The notes beneath the pieces were generated by a model that was given only the letters and a program-made list of their open reading frames with translations, was not told where the DNA came from and made no database searches. The translations under genes and the position numbers were made by a program. Shown here piece after piece: positions 10,104-18,674 of a stretch of DNA of 64,000 nucleotides; positions within the stretch are counted from its first letter, which is position 1, and each line of letters opens with the position of its first letter. The stretch is from Streptomyces sp. S.PB5 (GTDB lineage: Bacteria; Actinomycetota; Actinomycetes; Streptomycetales; Streptomycetaceae): NCBI RefSeq assembly GCF_030403745.1, contig NZ_JAQMWP010000009.1, forward strand, positions 186,001 through 250,000. The letters run 5' to 3'.

Positions 10104-10142
10104 GATCGCGGGCCACCGGAAGACCTCCGGTGGCCCGCGATC
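10104..10142 (+). terminator. Intra-operon hairpin after binding-protein gene
   Basis: A perfect 17-bp stem (GATCGCGGGCCACCGGA / TCCGGTGGCCCGCGATC) with a 5-nt loop lies in the 110-bp gap before the oppB-type gene. No T-run follows, so it is more likely to act as a leaky terminator or an mRNA 3'-end stabiliser than as a full stop. Confidence 0.75.
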
Positions 10143-10160
10143 CGCGGCGGGCCGAGAGCT

Positions 10161-11159
10161 GTGCTCGCTTACCTCGTCAGGCGGCTGTTCGCCGCCGCAG
10201 TGATGCTCGTGGTCATCATCATGGTGGTCTTCGGCATCTTCTTCCTGGTCCCCAAGTGGGCCGGTGTCGACGTTGCCCTGAGCTTCGTGGGCAAGCAGGC
10301 CGACCCCGCCGCCGTCGAGGGCGTGCGGCAGAAGCTGGGACTGGGCGACCCGATCTACGCCCAGGTCTGGGAGTTCTTCAAGGGCATCTTCGCGGGCCGC
10401 ACCTATGTGGGCGGTGGCGACACCGTGCACTGCTCCGCACCGTGCTTCGGTTACTCCTTCCGCAGCGAGCAGGCCGTCTGGCCGGTGCTGACCGACCGCT
10501 TCCCGGTGACCCTGGGTCTCGCTCTCGGTGCCGCCGTGCTGTGGCTGATCTTCGGTGTCGCCGCCGGTGTGCTCTCCGCGCTCAAGCGGGGCAGCCTCTG
10601 GGACCGCGGCGCGATGGTCGTCGCCCTCGCGGGTGTCTCCCTCCCGATCTACTTCACCGGTCTGCTGAGCCTCGCGATCTTCTCGTACGGGCTCGGCTGG
10701 ATCGAGGGCGAGTACGTGCCCCTCGAGGACAGCTTCACCGGCTGGCTCGGCGGCATGATCCTGCCCTGGATCACCCTGGCGTTCCTCTACGCCGCGATGT
10801 ACGCCCGGATCACCCGCGCCACCATGCTGGAGATCCTCGGCGAGGACTACATCCGCACCGCGCGCGCCAAGGGCCTCAGGGAACCGGTCGTCATCGGCAA
10901 GCACGCCATGCGCTCCACGATGACCCCCATCCTGACCATGCTCGGCATGGACCTCGGCGCCCTCATCGGCGGCGCGATCCTGACCGAGACCACGTTCAGC
11001 CTCCCCGGCCTCGGCCAGGCGGTGCTGAGCGGCATCAAGAACCAGGACCTGCCCATCATCCTGGGCGTCACCCTGATCACCTCCGTCGCTGTGCTGATCG
11101 CCAACCTCGTGGTGGACGTCCTGTACGCCGTGATCGACCCCCGAGTGAGGCTCGCATGA
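10161..11159 (+). CDS. Oligopeptide ABC transporter permease (OppB-type)
   Basis: This 332-residue membrane permease begins MLAYLVRRLFAAAVMLVVII, the usual OppB first span. It carries a periplasmic-side insertion with two close cysteines (HCSAPCFGYSF). The coupling motif YIRTARAKGLREPVVIGKHAMRS is followed by a final GLGQAVLSGIKNQDLP block. The GTG start lies about 20 bp after the intra-operon hairpin and has only a weak GAGAG site. The stop overlaps the next start as ATGA (11156-11159), so translation with the ATPase gene is coupled. Confidence 0.95.
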   Translation: MLAYLVRRLFAAAVMLVVIIMVVFGIFFLVPKWAGVDVALSFVGKQADPAAVEGVRQKLGLGDPIYAQVWEFFKGIFAGRTYVGGGDTVHCSAPCFGYSFRSEQAVWPVLTDRFPVTLGLALGAAVLWLIFGVAAGVLSALKRGSLWDRGAMVVALAGVSLPIYFTGLLSLAIFSYGLGWIEGEYVPLEDSFTGWLGGMILPWITLAFLYAAMYARITRATMLEILGEDYIRTARAKGLREPVVIGKHAMRSTMTPILTMLGMDLGALIGGAILTETTFSLPGLGQAVLSGIKNQDLPIILGVTLITSVAVLIANLVVDVLYAVIDPRVRLA

Positions 11160-12253
11160 CCGAACTCAGCAAGAGCGGAGCGGCCGTGGGCGAGCCCACC
11201 CCCGCCTCGCCCGCGCCGACCGCCTTCCTGGAAGTGCGCGACCTGAAGGTGCACTTCCCGACCGACGACGGTCTGGTCAAGTCCGTCGACGGGCTCTCCT
11301 TCAAGCTGGAGAAGGGCAAGACCCTCGGCATCGTGGGCGAGTCGGGCTCCGGCAAGTCGGTGACCTCGCTCGGCATCATGGGCCTGCACACCGCCGGCCA
11401 GTACGGCAAGCGCAAGGCGCAGATCTCCGGCGAGATCTGGCTGGACGGCACCGAGCTGCTGTCCGCCGACCCGGACCACGTCCGCAAGCTGCGCGGCCGC
11501 GAGATGGCGATGATCTTCCAGGACCCGCTGTCCGCGCTGCACCCGTACTACACGATCGGCCAGCAGATCGTGGAGGCGTACCGCATCCACCACAAGGTGG
11601 ACAAGAAGACCGCCAAGCGCCGCGCGGTGGAGATGCTCGACCGGGTCGGCATCCCGCAGCCGGACAAGCGGGTGGACAACTACCCGCACGAGTTCTCCGG
11701 CGGTATGCGCCAGCGCGCGATGATCGCGATGTCGCTGGTCAACAACCCCGAACTGCTCATCGCCGACGAGCCGACGACCGCCCTGGACGTGACCGTCCAG
11801 GCGCAGATCCTCGACCTGATCCGGGATCTGCAGAAGGAGTTCGGCTCCGCGGTCATCATCATCACCCACGACCTGGGCGTCGTCGCCGAGCTCGCCGACG
11901 ACATCCTGGTCATGTACGGCGGCCGCTGCGTCGAGCGCGGTCCCGCGGAGAAGGTGTTCTACGAGCCCAGGCACCCCTACACCTGGGGTCTGCTCGGCTC
12001 GATGCCGCGCCTGGACCGTGAGCAGCAGGAGCGTCTGATCCCGGTCAAGGGCTCCCCGCCCTCGCTGATCAACATCCCGTCCGGCTGCGCCTTCAACCCG
12101 CGCTGCCCGTACGCGGACATCCCGAAGGACGACGTCACCCGCACCGTCCGCCCCGAGCTGACCGAGGTGGGCAGCCAGCACTGGGCCGCCTGCCACATGT
12201 CGCAGGAGCAGCGGGAGCGTATCTGGATCGAAGAGATTGCGCCGAAGCTGTGA
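11156..12253 (+). CDS. Oligopeptide ABC transporter ATP-binding protein (OppD-type)
   Basis: This 365-residue cytosolic ATPase drives peptide import. Walker A GESGSGKSV is at residues 61-69. A FQDPLSALHP Q-loop, the signature SGGMRQRAMIAMSL, Walker B LLIADEPTTALDV and the switch HDL follow in order. The C-terminal oligo_HPY region contains GSPPSLINIPSGCAFNPRC. ATG 11156 overlaps the oppB-type stop by 4 nt, and the gene ends in a GTGA overlap with the next ATPase. Both overlaps point to coupled, equimolar synthesis. Confidence 0.96.
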   Translation: MTELSKSGAAVGEPTPASPAPTAFLEVRDLKVHFPTDDGLVKSVDGLSFKLEKGKTLGIVGESGSGKSVTSLGIMGLHTAGQYGKRKAQISGEIWLDGTELLSADPDHVRKLRGREMAMIFQDPLSALHPYYTIGQQIVEAYRIHHKVDKKTAKRRAVEMLDRVGIPQPDKRVDNYPHEFSGGMRQRAMIAMSLVNNPELLIADEPTTALDVTVQAQILDLIRDLQKEFGSAVIIITHDLGVVAELADDILVMYGGRCVERGPAEKVFYEPRHPYTWGLLGSMPRLDREQQERLIPVKGSPPSLINIPSGCAFNPRCPYADIPKDDVTRTVRPELTEVGSQHWAACHMSQEQRERIWIEEIAPKL

Positions 12254-13485
12254 GCGAGGACAACGTGAGCATCCCTGCGCAGAGCGAAGGCACGGTGATC
12301 ACCAAGGGCGACGCCGCCCCCGGCGAGACCCTGCTGAAGGTGACCGGGCTCCAGAAGCACTTCCCGATCAAGAAGGGCCTGCTCCAGCGGCAGGTCGGCG
12401 CGGTGCGTGCGGTCGACGGCATCGACTTCGAGGTCAAGTCCGGTGAGACCCTCGGTGTCGTGGGCGAGTCCGGCTGCGGCAAGTCGACGATGGGCCGGCT
12501 GATCACCCGGCTGCTCGAACCGACCGCCGGCACGGTCGAGTTCGAGGGCAAGGACATCACCCACCTCGGGGTGAGCGGCATGCGTCCGCTCCGCCGCGAT
12601 GTGCAGATGATCTTCCAGGACCCGTACTCGTCGCTGAACCCGCGCCACACCATCGGCACGATCATCGGCGCCCCCTTCAAGCTCCAGGGCGTCACGCCGG
12701 AGGGCGGCATCAAGGCCGAGGTGCAGCGGCTGCTGTCGGTCGTGGGCCTCAACCCCGAGCACTACAACCGCTATCCGCACGAGTTCTCCGGCGGCCAGCG
12801 CCAGCGCATCGGCATCGCCCGCGCGCTGGCCCTGAACCCGAAGCTGGTCGTGGCCGACGAGCCGGTCTCCGCGCTCGACGTGTCGATCCAGGCCCAGGTC
12901 GTCAACCTGCTGGACGACCTCCAGCAGGAGCTCGGCCTGACGTACGTGATCATCGCGCACGACCTCTCGGTCGTCCGGCACGTCTCGGACCGGATCGCGG
13001 TCATGTACCTCGGCAAGATCGTCGAGCTGGCCGACCGCGACGCGCTGTACCGGGCGCCGATGCACCCGTACACCAAGGCGCTCATGTCGGCGGTGCCGAT
13101 CCCGGACCCCAAGCGCAGGAACGCCAAGAGCGAGCGCATCCTGCTCAAGGGTGACGTCCCCTCGCCGATCTCTCCGCCCAGCGGCTGCCGCTTCCACACC
13201 CGGTGCTGGAAGGCCACGGAGATCTGCAAGACCACCGAGCCCGCGCTCATCGAGCTGAAGCCCGGTCAGCAGGTCGCCTGCCACCACCCCGAGAGCTTCG
13301 AGGACCAGGCACCGCAGGACACCGTGCTGCTGACGGTCGCCAAGGAGGCGGCCGAACTGGTCGCGGACGAGGTGCTGGCCGAGTCGGCGGAGACGTCGGC
13401 GGCGGTGGCGGCCGAGGTCGCCGCCGAGACGACCGAGGAGCCCGCGGACACGGAAGAGCCTGAGGCTCCTTCCAAGGAGAAGTAA
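12250..13485 (+). CDS. Oligopeptide ABC transporter ATP-binding protein (OppF-type)
   Basis: The second ATPase subunit has 411 residues. Walker A GESGCGKST is at residues 72-80, the signature is SGGQRQRIGIARAL, and Walker B is LVVADEPVSALDVS. A C-terminal oligo_HPY cysteine motif reads GCRFHTRCWKATEIC. Unlike most family members it carries an acidic, Ala/Glu-rich tail of about 70 residues with no predicted domain. The GTG start overlaps the previous stop by 4 nt. A terminator directly follows, marking the end of the operon. Confidence 0.95.
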   Translation: MSEDNVSIPAQSEGTVITKGDAAPGETLLKVTGLQKHFPIKKGLLQRQVGAVRAVDGIDFEVKSGETLGVVGESGCGKSTMGRLITRLLEPTAGTVEFEGKDITHLGVSGMRPLRRDVQMIFQDPYSSLNPRHTIGTIIGAPFKLQGVTPEGGIKAEVQRLLSVVGLNPEHYNRYPHEFSGGQRQRIGIARALALNPKLVVADEPVSALDVSIQAQVVNLLDDLQQELGLTYVIIAHDLSVVRHVSDRIAVMYLGKIVELADRDALYRAPMHPYTKALMSAVPIPDPKRRNAKSERILLKGDVPSPISPPSGCRFHTRCWKATEICKTTEPALIELKPGQQVACHHPESFEDQAPQDTVLLTVAKEAAELVADEVLAESAETSAAVAAEVAAETTEEPADTEEPEAPSKEK

Positions 13486-13497
13486 GCACCGTCAGCG

Positions 13498-13532
13498 AGC
13501 CCCCGCCTTCATTTGCAAGGCGGGGGCTTTCT
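13498..13532 (+). terminator. Terminator of the opp operon
   Basis: A strong stem (AGCCCCCGCCTT / AAGGCGGGGGCT) with a short loop is followed by TTTCT, a good factor-independent terminator 12 bp after the OppF stop. Confidence 0.85.
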
Positions 13533-13551
13533 GCTGGGTGAGAATGTACGG

Positions 13552-14208
13552 GTGTTCCAGAACCTGTTCAGCCCGTCCGTCCAGCACACGCTCGACCTGA
13601 TCGGCATCTTCGTCTTCGCGATCTCCGGCGCCCTGCTGGCCGTACGCAAGAACTTCGACCTCTTCGGCATCGCCGTCCTCGCCGAGGTCACGGCGCTCGG
13701 CGGTGGACTGTTCCGGGATCTGATCATCGGCGCCGTGCCCCCGGCGGCCTTCACGGACCTGGGGTACTTCATCACCCCCCTCCTCGCCGCCCTCCTGGTC
13801 TTCTTCCTCCACCCGCAGGTGGAGCGCATCCAGCTCGGCGTCAACGTCTTCGACGCGGCGGGCCTCGGCCTCTTCTGCGTCACCGGGACGACGAAGGCGT
13901 ACGACTACGGGCTGGGCCTCACCCAGTCCGCGACCCTGGGCCTCGCCACCGCGGTCGGCGGCGGTGTGCTCCGGGACGTGCTGGCCAACGAGGTGCCGTC
14001 GCTGCTGCGCTGGGACCGCGATCTGTACGCGGTCCCGGCGATCGTCGGCGCCACCATGGTCGTCGTCTGCATCCGCTACGACGCCCTGACCCCCGTCACC
14101 AGCGGCCTCGCGGTGATCACGGCCTTCGTGCTGCGGTTGCTGGCGATGCGGTACCACTGGCGAGCTCCGCGGGCCTGGAACCGGCGCTCGACCGTGCGTG
14201 AGGAGTAG
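13552..14208 (+). CDS. TRIC/UPF0126-family membrane protein
   Basis: This 218-residue inner-membrane protein has two homologous halves of about three spans each. Each half carries the family motif: GGGLFRDLIIGAVPP in the first and GGGVLRDVLANEVPSLL in the second. Relatives in this family form trimeric cation channels; some bacterial members are annotated as glycine-related YadS/YicG proteins of unknown function. GTG 13552 is chosen because an earlier in-frame start lies inside the opp terminator. The 3' end overlaps the convergent esterase gene by 92 bp. Confidence 0.88.
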   Translation: MFQNLFSPSVQHTLDLIGIFVFAISGALLAVRKNFDLFGIAVLAEVTALGGGLFRDLIIGAVPPAAFTDLGYFITPLLAALLVFFLHPQVERIQLGVNVFDAAGLGLFCVTGTTKAYDYGLGLTQSATLGLATAVGGGVLRDVLANEVPSLLRWDRDLYAVPAIVGATMVVVCIRYDALTPVTSGLAVITAFVLRLLAMRYHWRAPRAWNRRSTVREE

Positions 14209-15379
14209 CGGCAGGAGTAGTGGCAGAGACAGTGCGAGGCACGCCTCCCGCGCCTGCCCGGCCGTGCAGCAGACCCATCTCCTCGGTCAGCCAGCGGAAC
14301 GCCGGGACCACCTGCGGCTGCCAGAGGGCCATGTTGTGACCGCCCGCGCTCTTGGGGATGTAGACGACGTGCACGGTCGTCGGCGCCTTCGCGATCTGTT
14401 CGAGGCCCACGCCCGCCTCGTAGCCGTCTCCGGGCTGGCCGGACTCGTAGAGCGCGACGGCGGGCGGGGTGCGGGCGCCGCGCAGGAGCACGTAGGGGTT
14501 GTTGGCGCGGCGCAGGGCCGGGGTCTCGGCCGCCAGTGAATTGCGCTCGCCGATCGGGTCGTTGTAGCCGGACATGCTGACCGCGGCCCGGTAGCGGTCG
14601 GGGTGGGCGACGGCGAGCTTGGTCGCGCAGTGCCCGCCGGCCGAGTACCCGGCGACCGCCCAGCCCGCAGGTCCGGCCTGGGCGCGGAAGTTGTCGTCGA
14701 CCATCTTCGGTACGTCGACGCTGAGCCAGGTGTCGGCGTTCACCGTGCCCGTGATGTTGGCGCAGCCGGTGTCCACGCCGGCCAGCAGGTTCATGCGCGG
14801 GGCGACCAGGATGAACGGCGCCACCTTGCCGCTCCGCATCAGCGGCCGCAGCTGGTTCGCCGCGTGCAGTGAGCCGAACCAGGCCTTGGCGGAGCCGGGG
14901 TAGCCCGAGAGCAGCTCCACCGCGGGGAACCTGTGGTGCCGGTAGGCGGGTTCGCCGTACTGCGGGGGCAGCCAGACGTAGACCTCGGCGTCCACGCCCG
15001 AGATCCGGCCCTTGAGCTGGGTCTCCCGCACGCCCCGCATGCCGGGCCCGGAGACGTCGGTGAAGTGCTGCCTGACCTTCGGCAGCCGTTTCAGCGCTAT
15101 GCCGCCGGTGCCGTCGGCGCCCAGGTTCGCGGCCTGCTGGACATGGTCGCCGGTGCCGAGCAGGTCGGCCCAGTTGTCGTAGAGGTTGTTCTGGTTGTTG
15201 ACCAGCACGAAGACGAGGGCGACGGCGGTCCCCTGGGCGAACACGACCATCAGCAGACGGGCGAGGGCACGCAGGGCTCTCGGTCCCCGCAGGCGTGACC
15301 ACAGGGCGAGCGGGAGGACGACGGCGACGACGGACAGCACGATCAGCGTGTAGAGGAACGCGGTCCCGGTGAGGCTCAT
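14117..15379 (-). CDS. Membrane-anchored esterase (alpha/beta hydrolase, esterase D/antigen-85-like)
   Basis: The protein starts with two or more N-terminal membrane spans (residues about 3-65). An extracytoplasmic hydrolase domain follows. The nucleophile elbow is GYSAGG, and a SAGGHNMALW segment places the catalytic histidine near the end. The domain resembles the putative esterase family that includes antigen 85 and esterase D. The C-terminal 50 residues are Ala/Pro/Ser-rich. The start is uncertain: ATG 15379 begins just before the first span but has no good ribosome-binding site, and an in-frame GTG at 15457 would add 26 residues. About 420 residues in the shorter form. The substrate is unknown. 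Confidence 0.82.
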   Translation of the reverse strand: MSLTGTAFLYTLIVLSVVAVVLPLALWSRLRGPRALRALARLLMVVFAQGTAVALVFVLVNNQNNLYDNWADLLGTGDHVQQAANLGADGTGGIALKRLPKVRQHFTDVSGPGMRGVRETQLKGRISGVDAEVYVWLPPQYGEPAYRHHRFPAVELLSGYPGSAKAWFGSLHAANQLRPLMRSGKVAPFILVAPRMNLLAGVDTGCANITGTVNADTWLSVDVPKMVDDNFRAQAGPAGWAVAGYSAGGHCATKLAVAHPDRYRAAVSMSGYNDPIGERNSLAAETPALRRANNPYVLLRGARTPPAVALYESGQPGDGYEAGVGLEQIAKAPTTVHVVYIPKSAGGHNMALWQPQVVPAFRWLTEEMGLLHGRAGAGGVPRTVSATTPAATPHARSSAGSRPAELASGTASPATAARRP

Positions 15380-15538
15380 GCATCTGAGGAGGGCGGATCG
15401 GGCCGCCGGGTTTACGGACGAGTACGGACACTTACCAGGAAATTGGCCTGCTCTCACCCTGGGTGAGGGCTGTTGGGTGAGGACTGCGGGGTGAGGAAAA
15501 AGCTACCGCTTAGTAATCACCTGTTGTACCGTTCAGGC

Positions 15539-16390
15539 ATGCCAGAAGCAGCTTCCGCCACGAAGGCCACCATCGGCGACAGCGAGTTCGACCGGGACAC
15601 CGCGCTCACCCTCCGCGAGCCCGGCGTCTACGACATCGACCTCTCCGCCGGCTGGACGATCATCAGCGCCGTCAGCGGGGGCTACCTGCTGGCCGTCCTC
15701 GGCCGCGCCCTCGCGGACGCCCTCCCGCACGCGGATCCGTTCACCATCTCCGCGCACTACCTGACGGCGTCCCAGTCGGGCCCGGCGGTCGTCCGCACGG
15801 ACGTGGTGAGGACCGGCCGCACCCTGTCGACCGGCCAGGCCTCCCTGCTCCAGTACGACGACCAGGGCAACGAGGTCGAACGCATCCGCGTCCTCGCCTC
15901 CTACGGCGACCTCGACTCCCTCCCGGACGACGTCCGTACGACGGCGAAGCCGCCCGCCTTCCCGCCGATGGACCAGTGCTTCGGCCCCGAAGACGGTCCT
16001 GCGCCCGTCGAGGGCAGCTCGGCCATCACCGAGCGCCTGATGCTCAAGCTGGACCCGTCCACCCTGGGCTGGGCCCTCGGCGCCCCCTCCGGCAAGGGCG
16101 AGATGCGCTCCTGGTTCGGCCTCGCCGACGGACGCGACGCCGACCCCCTCTCCCTGCTCCTCGCGGTGGACGCGCTGCCGCCCACCGCCTTCGAGCTCGG
16201 CATCAAGGGCTGGGTCCCCACGGTCGAACTGACCGTCCACATCCGCTGCCGCCCCGCCCCGGGCCCCCTCCGCGTCTCCATCACCACCCGCAACCTCGCG
16301 GGCGGCTTCCTGGAGGAGGACGCCGAGGTCTGGGACAGCACGGACCGACTGGTGGCCCAGTCGCGTCAGCTGGCCCGCGTCAGGATGTGA
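15539..16390 (+). CDS. Acyl-CoA thioesterase-like protein (double hotdog)
   Basis: The 283-residue protein looks like a TesB-type double-hotdog thioesterase. The first hotdog contains WTIISAVSGGYLLAVLGRA and HYLTASQSGPAVVRTDVVRTGRT; the second runs from about residue 170 and contains SLLLAVDALPPTAFELGIKGW and VAQSRQLARVRM. It probably hydrolyses an acyl-CoA in the cytosol, with unknown chain preference. ATG 15539 has no Shine-Dalgarno, so it may be a leaderless message. A decayed regulator begins directly after its stop. Confidence 0.85.
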   Translation: MPEAASATKATIGDSEFDRDTALTLREPGVYDIDLSAGWTIISAVSGGYLLAVLGRALADALPHADPFTISAHYLTASQSGPAVVRTDVVRTGRTLSTGQASLLQYDDQGNEVERIRVLASYGDLDSLPDDVRTTAKPPAFPPMDQCFGPEDGPAPVEGSSAITERLMLKLDPSTLGWALGAPSGKGEMRSWFGLADGRDADPLSLLLAVDALPPTAFELGIKGWVPTVELTVHIRCRPAPGPLRVSITTRNLAGGFLEEDAEVWDSTDRLVAQSRQLARVRM

Positions 16391-16391
16391 G

Positions 16392-17326
16392 AGGCTCCCG
16401 CCCCCGAGGCTCGCCGAGCGCCTTGAGGTGTCCGTGCGCGCGATCTACCGGGACATCGAGGCCCTCTCCGCCTCCGGCGTCCCTGTCTACGCCGGACGCG
16501 GGCGGAACGGCGGCATCGAACTGCTCGCCGGATTCCGCACGGACGTGACGGGACTGACCGCCGACGAGTCCCGCGCCCTGTTCATCCTGACCGCCCAGGG
16601 CGCGCATGCCGCTCTCGGTCTGGACACCGCCCCCGGCTCGGCGCTGCGCAAGGTGATGGCCGCGCTCCCGGCCCCGCACCGCCCGGCCGCCGAGGCGGCC
16701 TCGCAGCGCATCCTCGTCGACGCGACGCGCTGGAAGGGCGGCCCCCAAGTCGCCGTGGACCTGGACGTGTTGCAGGACGCCGTCTTCGCCGACCGCCGGC
16801 TGCGGCTGCGCTACCGGCACAGCGGACAGCCCGAGCCGTGGACGTACACCGTCGATCCGTACGGCCTGATCTCCGAGGCCGGCGTCTGGTACCTGGTCGC
16901 CGACCGGCGGGGCGGGCCGCATTCCGCGCGGACCGGGTGCGTTCGGCGACCGTCCTGGACGACACCGTGCGACGGCGGCCGGGCGTCGAACTCGCCGACG
17001 TCTGGGAGGCGTTGCGCCGGAAGGTCGAGGAACGTCACGGAGGGATCGACGTCGTCGTACGGGTCCGGCGCGACCGTCTCGACCTGTTCCTGCGGCTCAA
17101 CGCGCCCTGGCTGGCCGAACTCCGCGAGGACGGCGGCGAGGGGGAGTGGGTGACGGCCAGGCTGTCGTACGGAGTTGTCGGCGAGGCCCGTCAACTCCTG
17201 CAGTTCTCCGACCGCGTCGAGGTGTTCTCCCCGCCGGAGGTGCGCGAGGAACTGGCCCGGGCGGCCGCTGCTGTCACGGGCCTGTACCAGGGAGCGGGCG
17301 AAGGGCAGGGGCGGCACTCCCGGTGA
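16392..17326 (+). pseudogene. Decayed YafY-like HTH/WYL-domain regulator
   Basis: The sequence begins inside a DeoR-type helix-turn-helix: LAERLEVSVRAIYRDIEALS is in frame from the thioesterase stop, with no room for the missing 20-25 N-terminal residues. A WYL domain follows (TVDPYGLISEAGVWYLVADRRG). Near 16915-16925 the frame breaks. The WYL core resumes in another frame as FRADRVRSATVLDD and continues to a normal C-terminus at 17326. A remnant ORF could start at GTG 16428 but would lack half the DNA-binding domain. Truncation plus frameshift argue for a pseudogene. A sequencing error could explain the frameshift but not the missing start. Confidence 0.8.
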
Positions 17327-17344
17327 ACGGGGGTGCCGCCCCTG
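17306..17344. terminator. Bidirectional terminator between WYL remnant and TetR gene
   Basis: A perfect 12-bp stem (CAGGGGCGGCAC / GTGCCGCCCCTG) with a 15-nt loop sits between two convergent genes. The stop codon of the WYL remnant lies in its loop. Confidence 0.7.
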
Positions 17345-17365
17345 TGTGTCGAGGCCGTGCCGCGC

Positions 17366-17992
17366 TCAGCGGAGCCAGTGGTCCCGGCCGATGCTGATGA
17401 GCCGCATCTGGCTGGTGGCGACCTGACGGATCCGCTCCCGGTCCTCCTCGGAGCCCTCCAGCGCCTCCAGGAACAGGGAGGCGGTGATGAGCATCTGGTC
17501 GACGTAGAGGTTCGCCAGCATCAGCAGGTCGTCCTCGCTCCAGCCCTCGGACTCCGGGTCCTTGGCGAGCTCCGCCTTCACCTCCACCGCGAACCGGGTC
17601 AGTTGGCCGCGGATGGCCTCGCGCACCGGCTGGACCCCGCCGTGCCGTTCGCGGGCGATGAAGCGGACGTGGGCCGGGTGGGTGGCGACGTGGTGGGCGG
17701 TCAACTCGACGGCGCGGGCTATGCGTTCCTCGGCGCTGCCGGCCGTGCCGACCGCCGTTCGGATCATCGGGTGCAGGCTGCCCAGCGCCTCCTCGACGAG
17801 GGAGACACCGAGGTCCGCGGTGGAACGGAAGTGCCGGTAGAAGGCGGTCGGGGCGACGCCGACGGCCCGAGTGACCTCGCGCAGGCCCAGACTGCTCAGG
17901 CTCTGCTCCTCCAGCAGTCCCAACGCGGCGTCGAGGAGCGCCTGTCGGGTCTTCTGCTTCTGGGCCTGCCGGATGCCGAGGGTGTGACTCAT
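17366..17992 (-). CDS. TetR regulator, FabR/DesT-like (unsaturated fatty acid sensor type)
   Basis: The 208-residue protein has an N-terminal TetR helix-turn-helix (SLSSLGLREVTRAVGVAPTA then FYRHF). It is unusually close to E. coli FabR and Pseudomonas DesT in LREV-R-GVAPT-FYRHF, in a FIARERHGG segment and in a C-terminal LISIGRDHW where FabR has MISKGAYYW. Those regulators sense saturated versus unsaturated acyl-CoA. ATG 17992 fits the family start; 18007 is a second choice, and neither has a clear ribosome-binding site. It diverges from two small membrane-protein genes, and DesT-like palindromes lie between them. A fatty-acid ligand is inferred from the family. Confidence 0.87.
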   Translation of the reverse strand: MSHTLGIRQAQKQKTRQALLDAALGLLEEQSLSSLGLREVTRAVGVAPTAFYRHFRSTADLGVSLVEEALGSLHPMIRTAVGTAGSAEERIARAVELTAHHVATHPAHVRFIARERHGGVQPVREAIRGQLTRFAVEVKAELAKDPESEGWSEDDLLMLANLYVDQMLITASLFLEALEGSEEDRERIRQVATSQMRLISIGRDHWLR

Positions 17993-17996
17993 GTCA

Positions 17997-18085
17997 TCAG
18001 TAAACAACTGTTCTCTGGAATTGAGAAGTCGTCGTACGCGCTAGACTCTGGAGTCAGTGAACAAGTGTTACTACAACTGTTCACT
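17997..18085. promoter_or_regulatory. Putative operators of the FabR/DesT-like regulator
   Basis: Two regions of dyad symmetry lie in the divergent intergenic space. One, AGTAAACAACTGTTCTCT (17999-18016), starts next to the TetR gene start. The other is AGTGAACA-N14-TGTTCACT (18056-18085), which contains AGTGAACAAGTGTTACT. The half-site AGTGAACA matches the DesT operator AGTGAACGCTTGTTGACT as I remember it. Autoregulation and control of the divergent genes are inferred. Confidence 0.6.
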
Positions 18086-18135
18086 CAAACGTAACGAGAA
18101 GCACCACGCAAGCATCTCGGAGGGGGATCCGTCCC

Positions 18136-18300
18136 ATGCTGTTCCTCGTCGCCGCACTCCTGCTCTTCGGCGCCGTCCTGGGCACCGTGGCCCACGCGCC
18201 GTTCACCTTCACCGCCGTCGCGACCGTCGTCGTGGCCGTCTGGCTCGGCATCTTCGCGCTCCGCGAGCGGCACGCCCGTCGCCACAGCTCGACCCACTGA
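18136..18300 (+). CDS. Small membrane protein, 54 residues
   Basis: A short ORF starts MLFLVAALLLFGAVLGTVAH and has two hydrophobic segments (about residues 2-18 and 24-42) and a basic His/Arg-rich end. A very strong GGAGGGGG site precedes ATG 18136, and codon usage is typical of Streptomyces. It is the first gene divergent from the FabR/DesT-like regulator and is followed 36 bp later by a DUF4190-type gene, so the two probably form one operon. No function is known. Confidence 0.75.
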   Translation: MLFLVAALLLFGAVLGTVAHAPFTFTAVATVVVAVWLGIFALRERHARRHSSTH

Positions 18301-18336
18301 TCCACTCGACTCACTGATCCAGGGGAGACGATCACC

Positions 18337-18603
18337 ATGCAGCTCACCGCACCGGCCTCCGGCCGCACCGCAGTCCGTGACGCCGACGGAATGGCCGTCG
18401 CGTCCTTCATCCTCGGCCTCATCGGCCTCATCGCGCTGAACATCTTCCTCGGCCCGATCGCCATCGTCCTGGCGTCGGTGGCCCTGTGGCGGGGCACCGC
18501 CCGTCGCGGCCGCGCCTTCCTGGGGCTCGGCCTGGGCGTCGCCGACCTCGTGGTGCTGGTGGCGTTCATGCAGATGGACAACACGGTGTCCTGGAGCTTC
18601 TAG
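18337..18603 (+). CDS. DUF4190-type small membrane protein
   Basis: This 88-residue protein has two membrane spans (about residues 21-47 and 58-79), with the MAVASFILGLIGLI beginning and the GRAFLGLGLGVADLV second repeat seen in DUF4190 proteins. GGGGAG precedes ATG 18337. It follows the 54-residue membrane protein and probably shares its regulation by the divergent FabR/DesT-like regulator. A membrane-lipid-related role is possible from the context, but the sequence does not show it. Confidence 0.82.
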   Translation: MQLTAPASGRTAVRDADGMAVASFILGLIGLIALNIFLGPIAIVLASVALWRGTARRGRAFLGLGLGVADLVVLVAFMQMDNTVSWSF

Positions 18604-18674
18604 CCAGGACCTCCCCGGACCTTCCCGGACCTTGAAACGAGGTCCATGGGCCGGGCCCGTAGAATCGGCTCACC

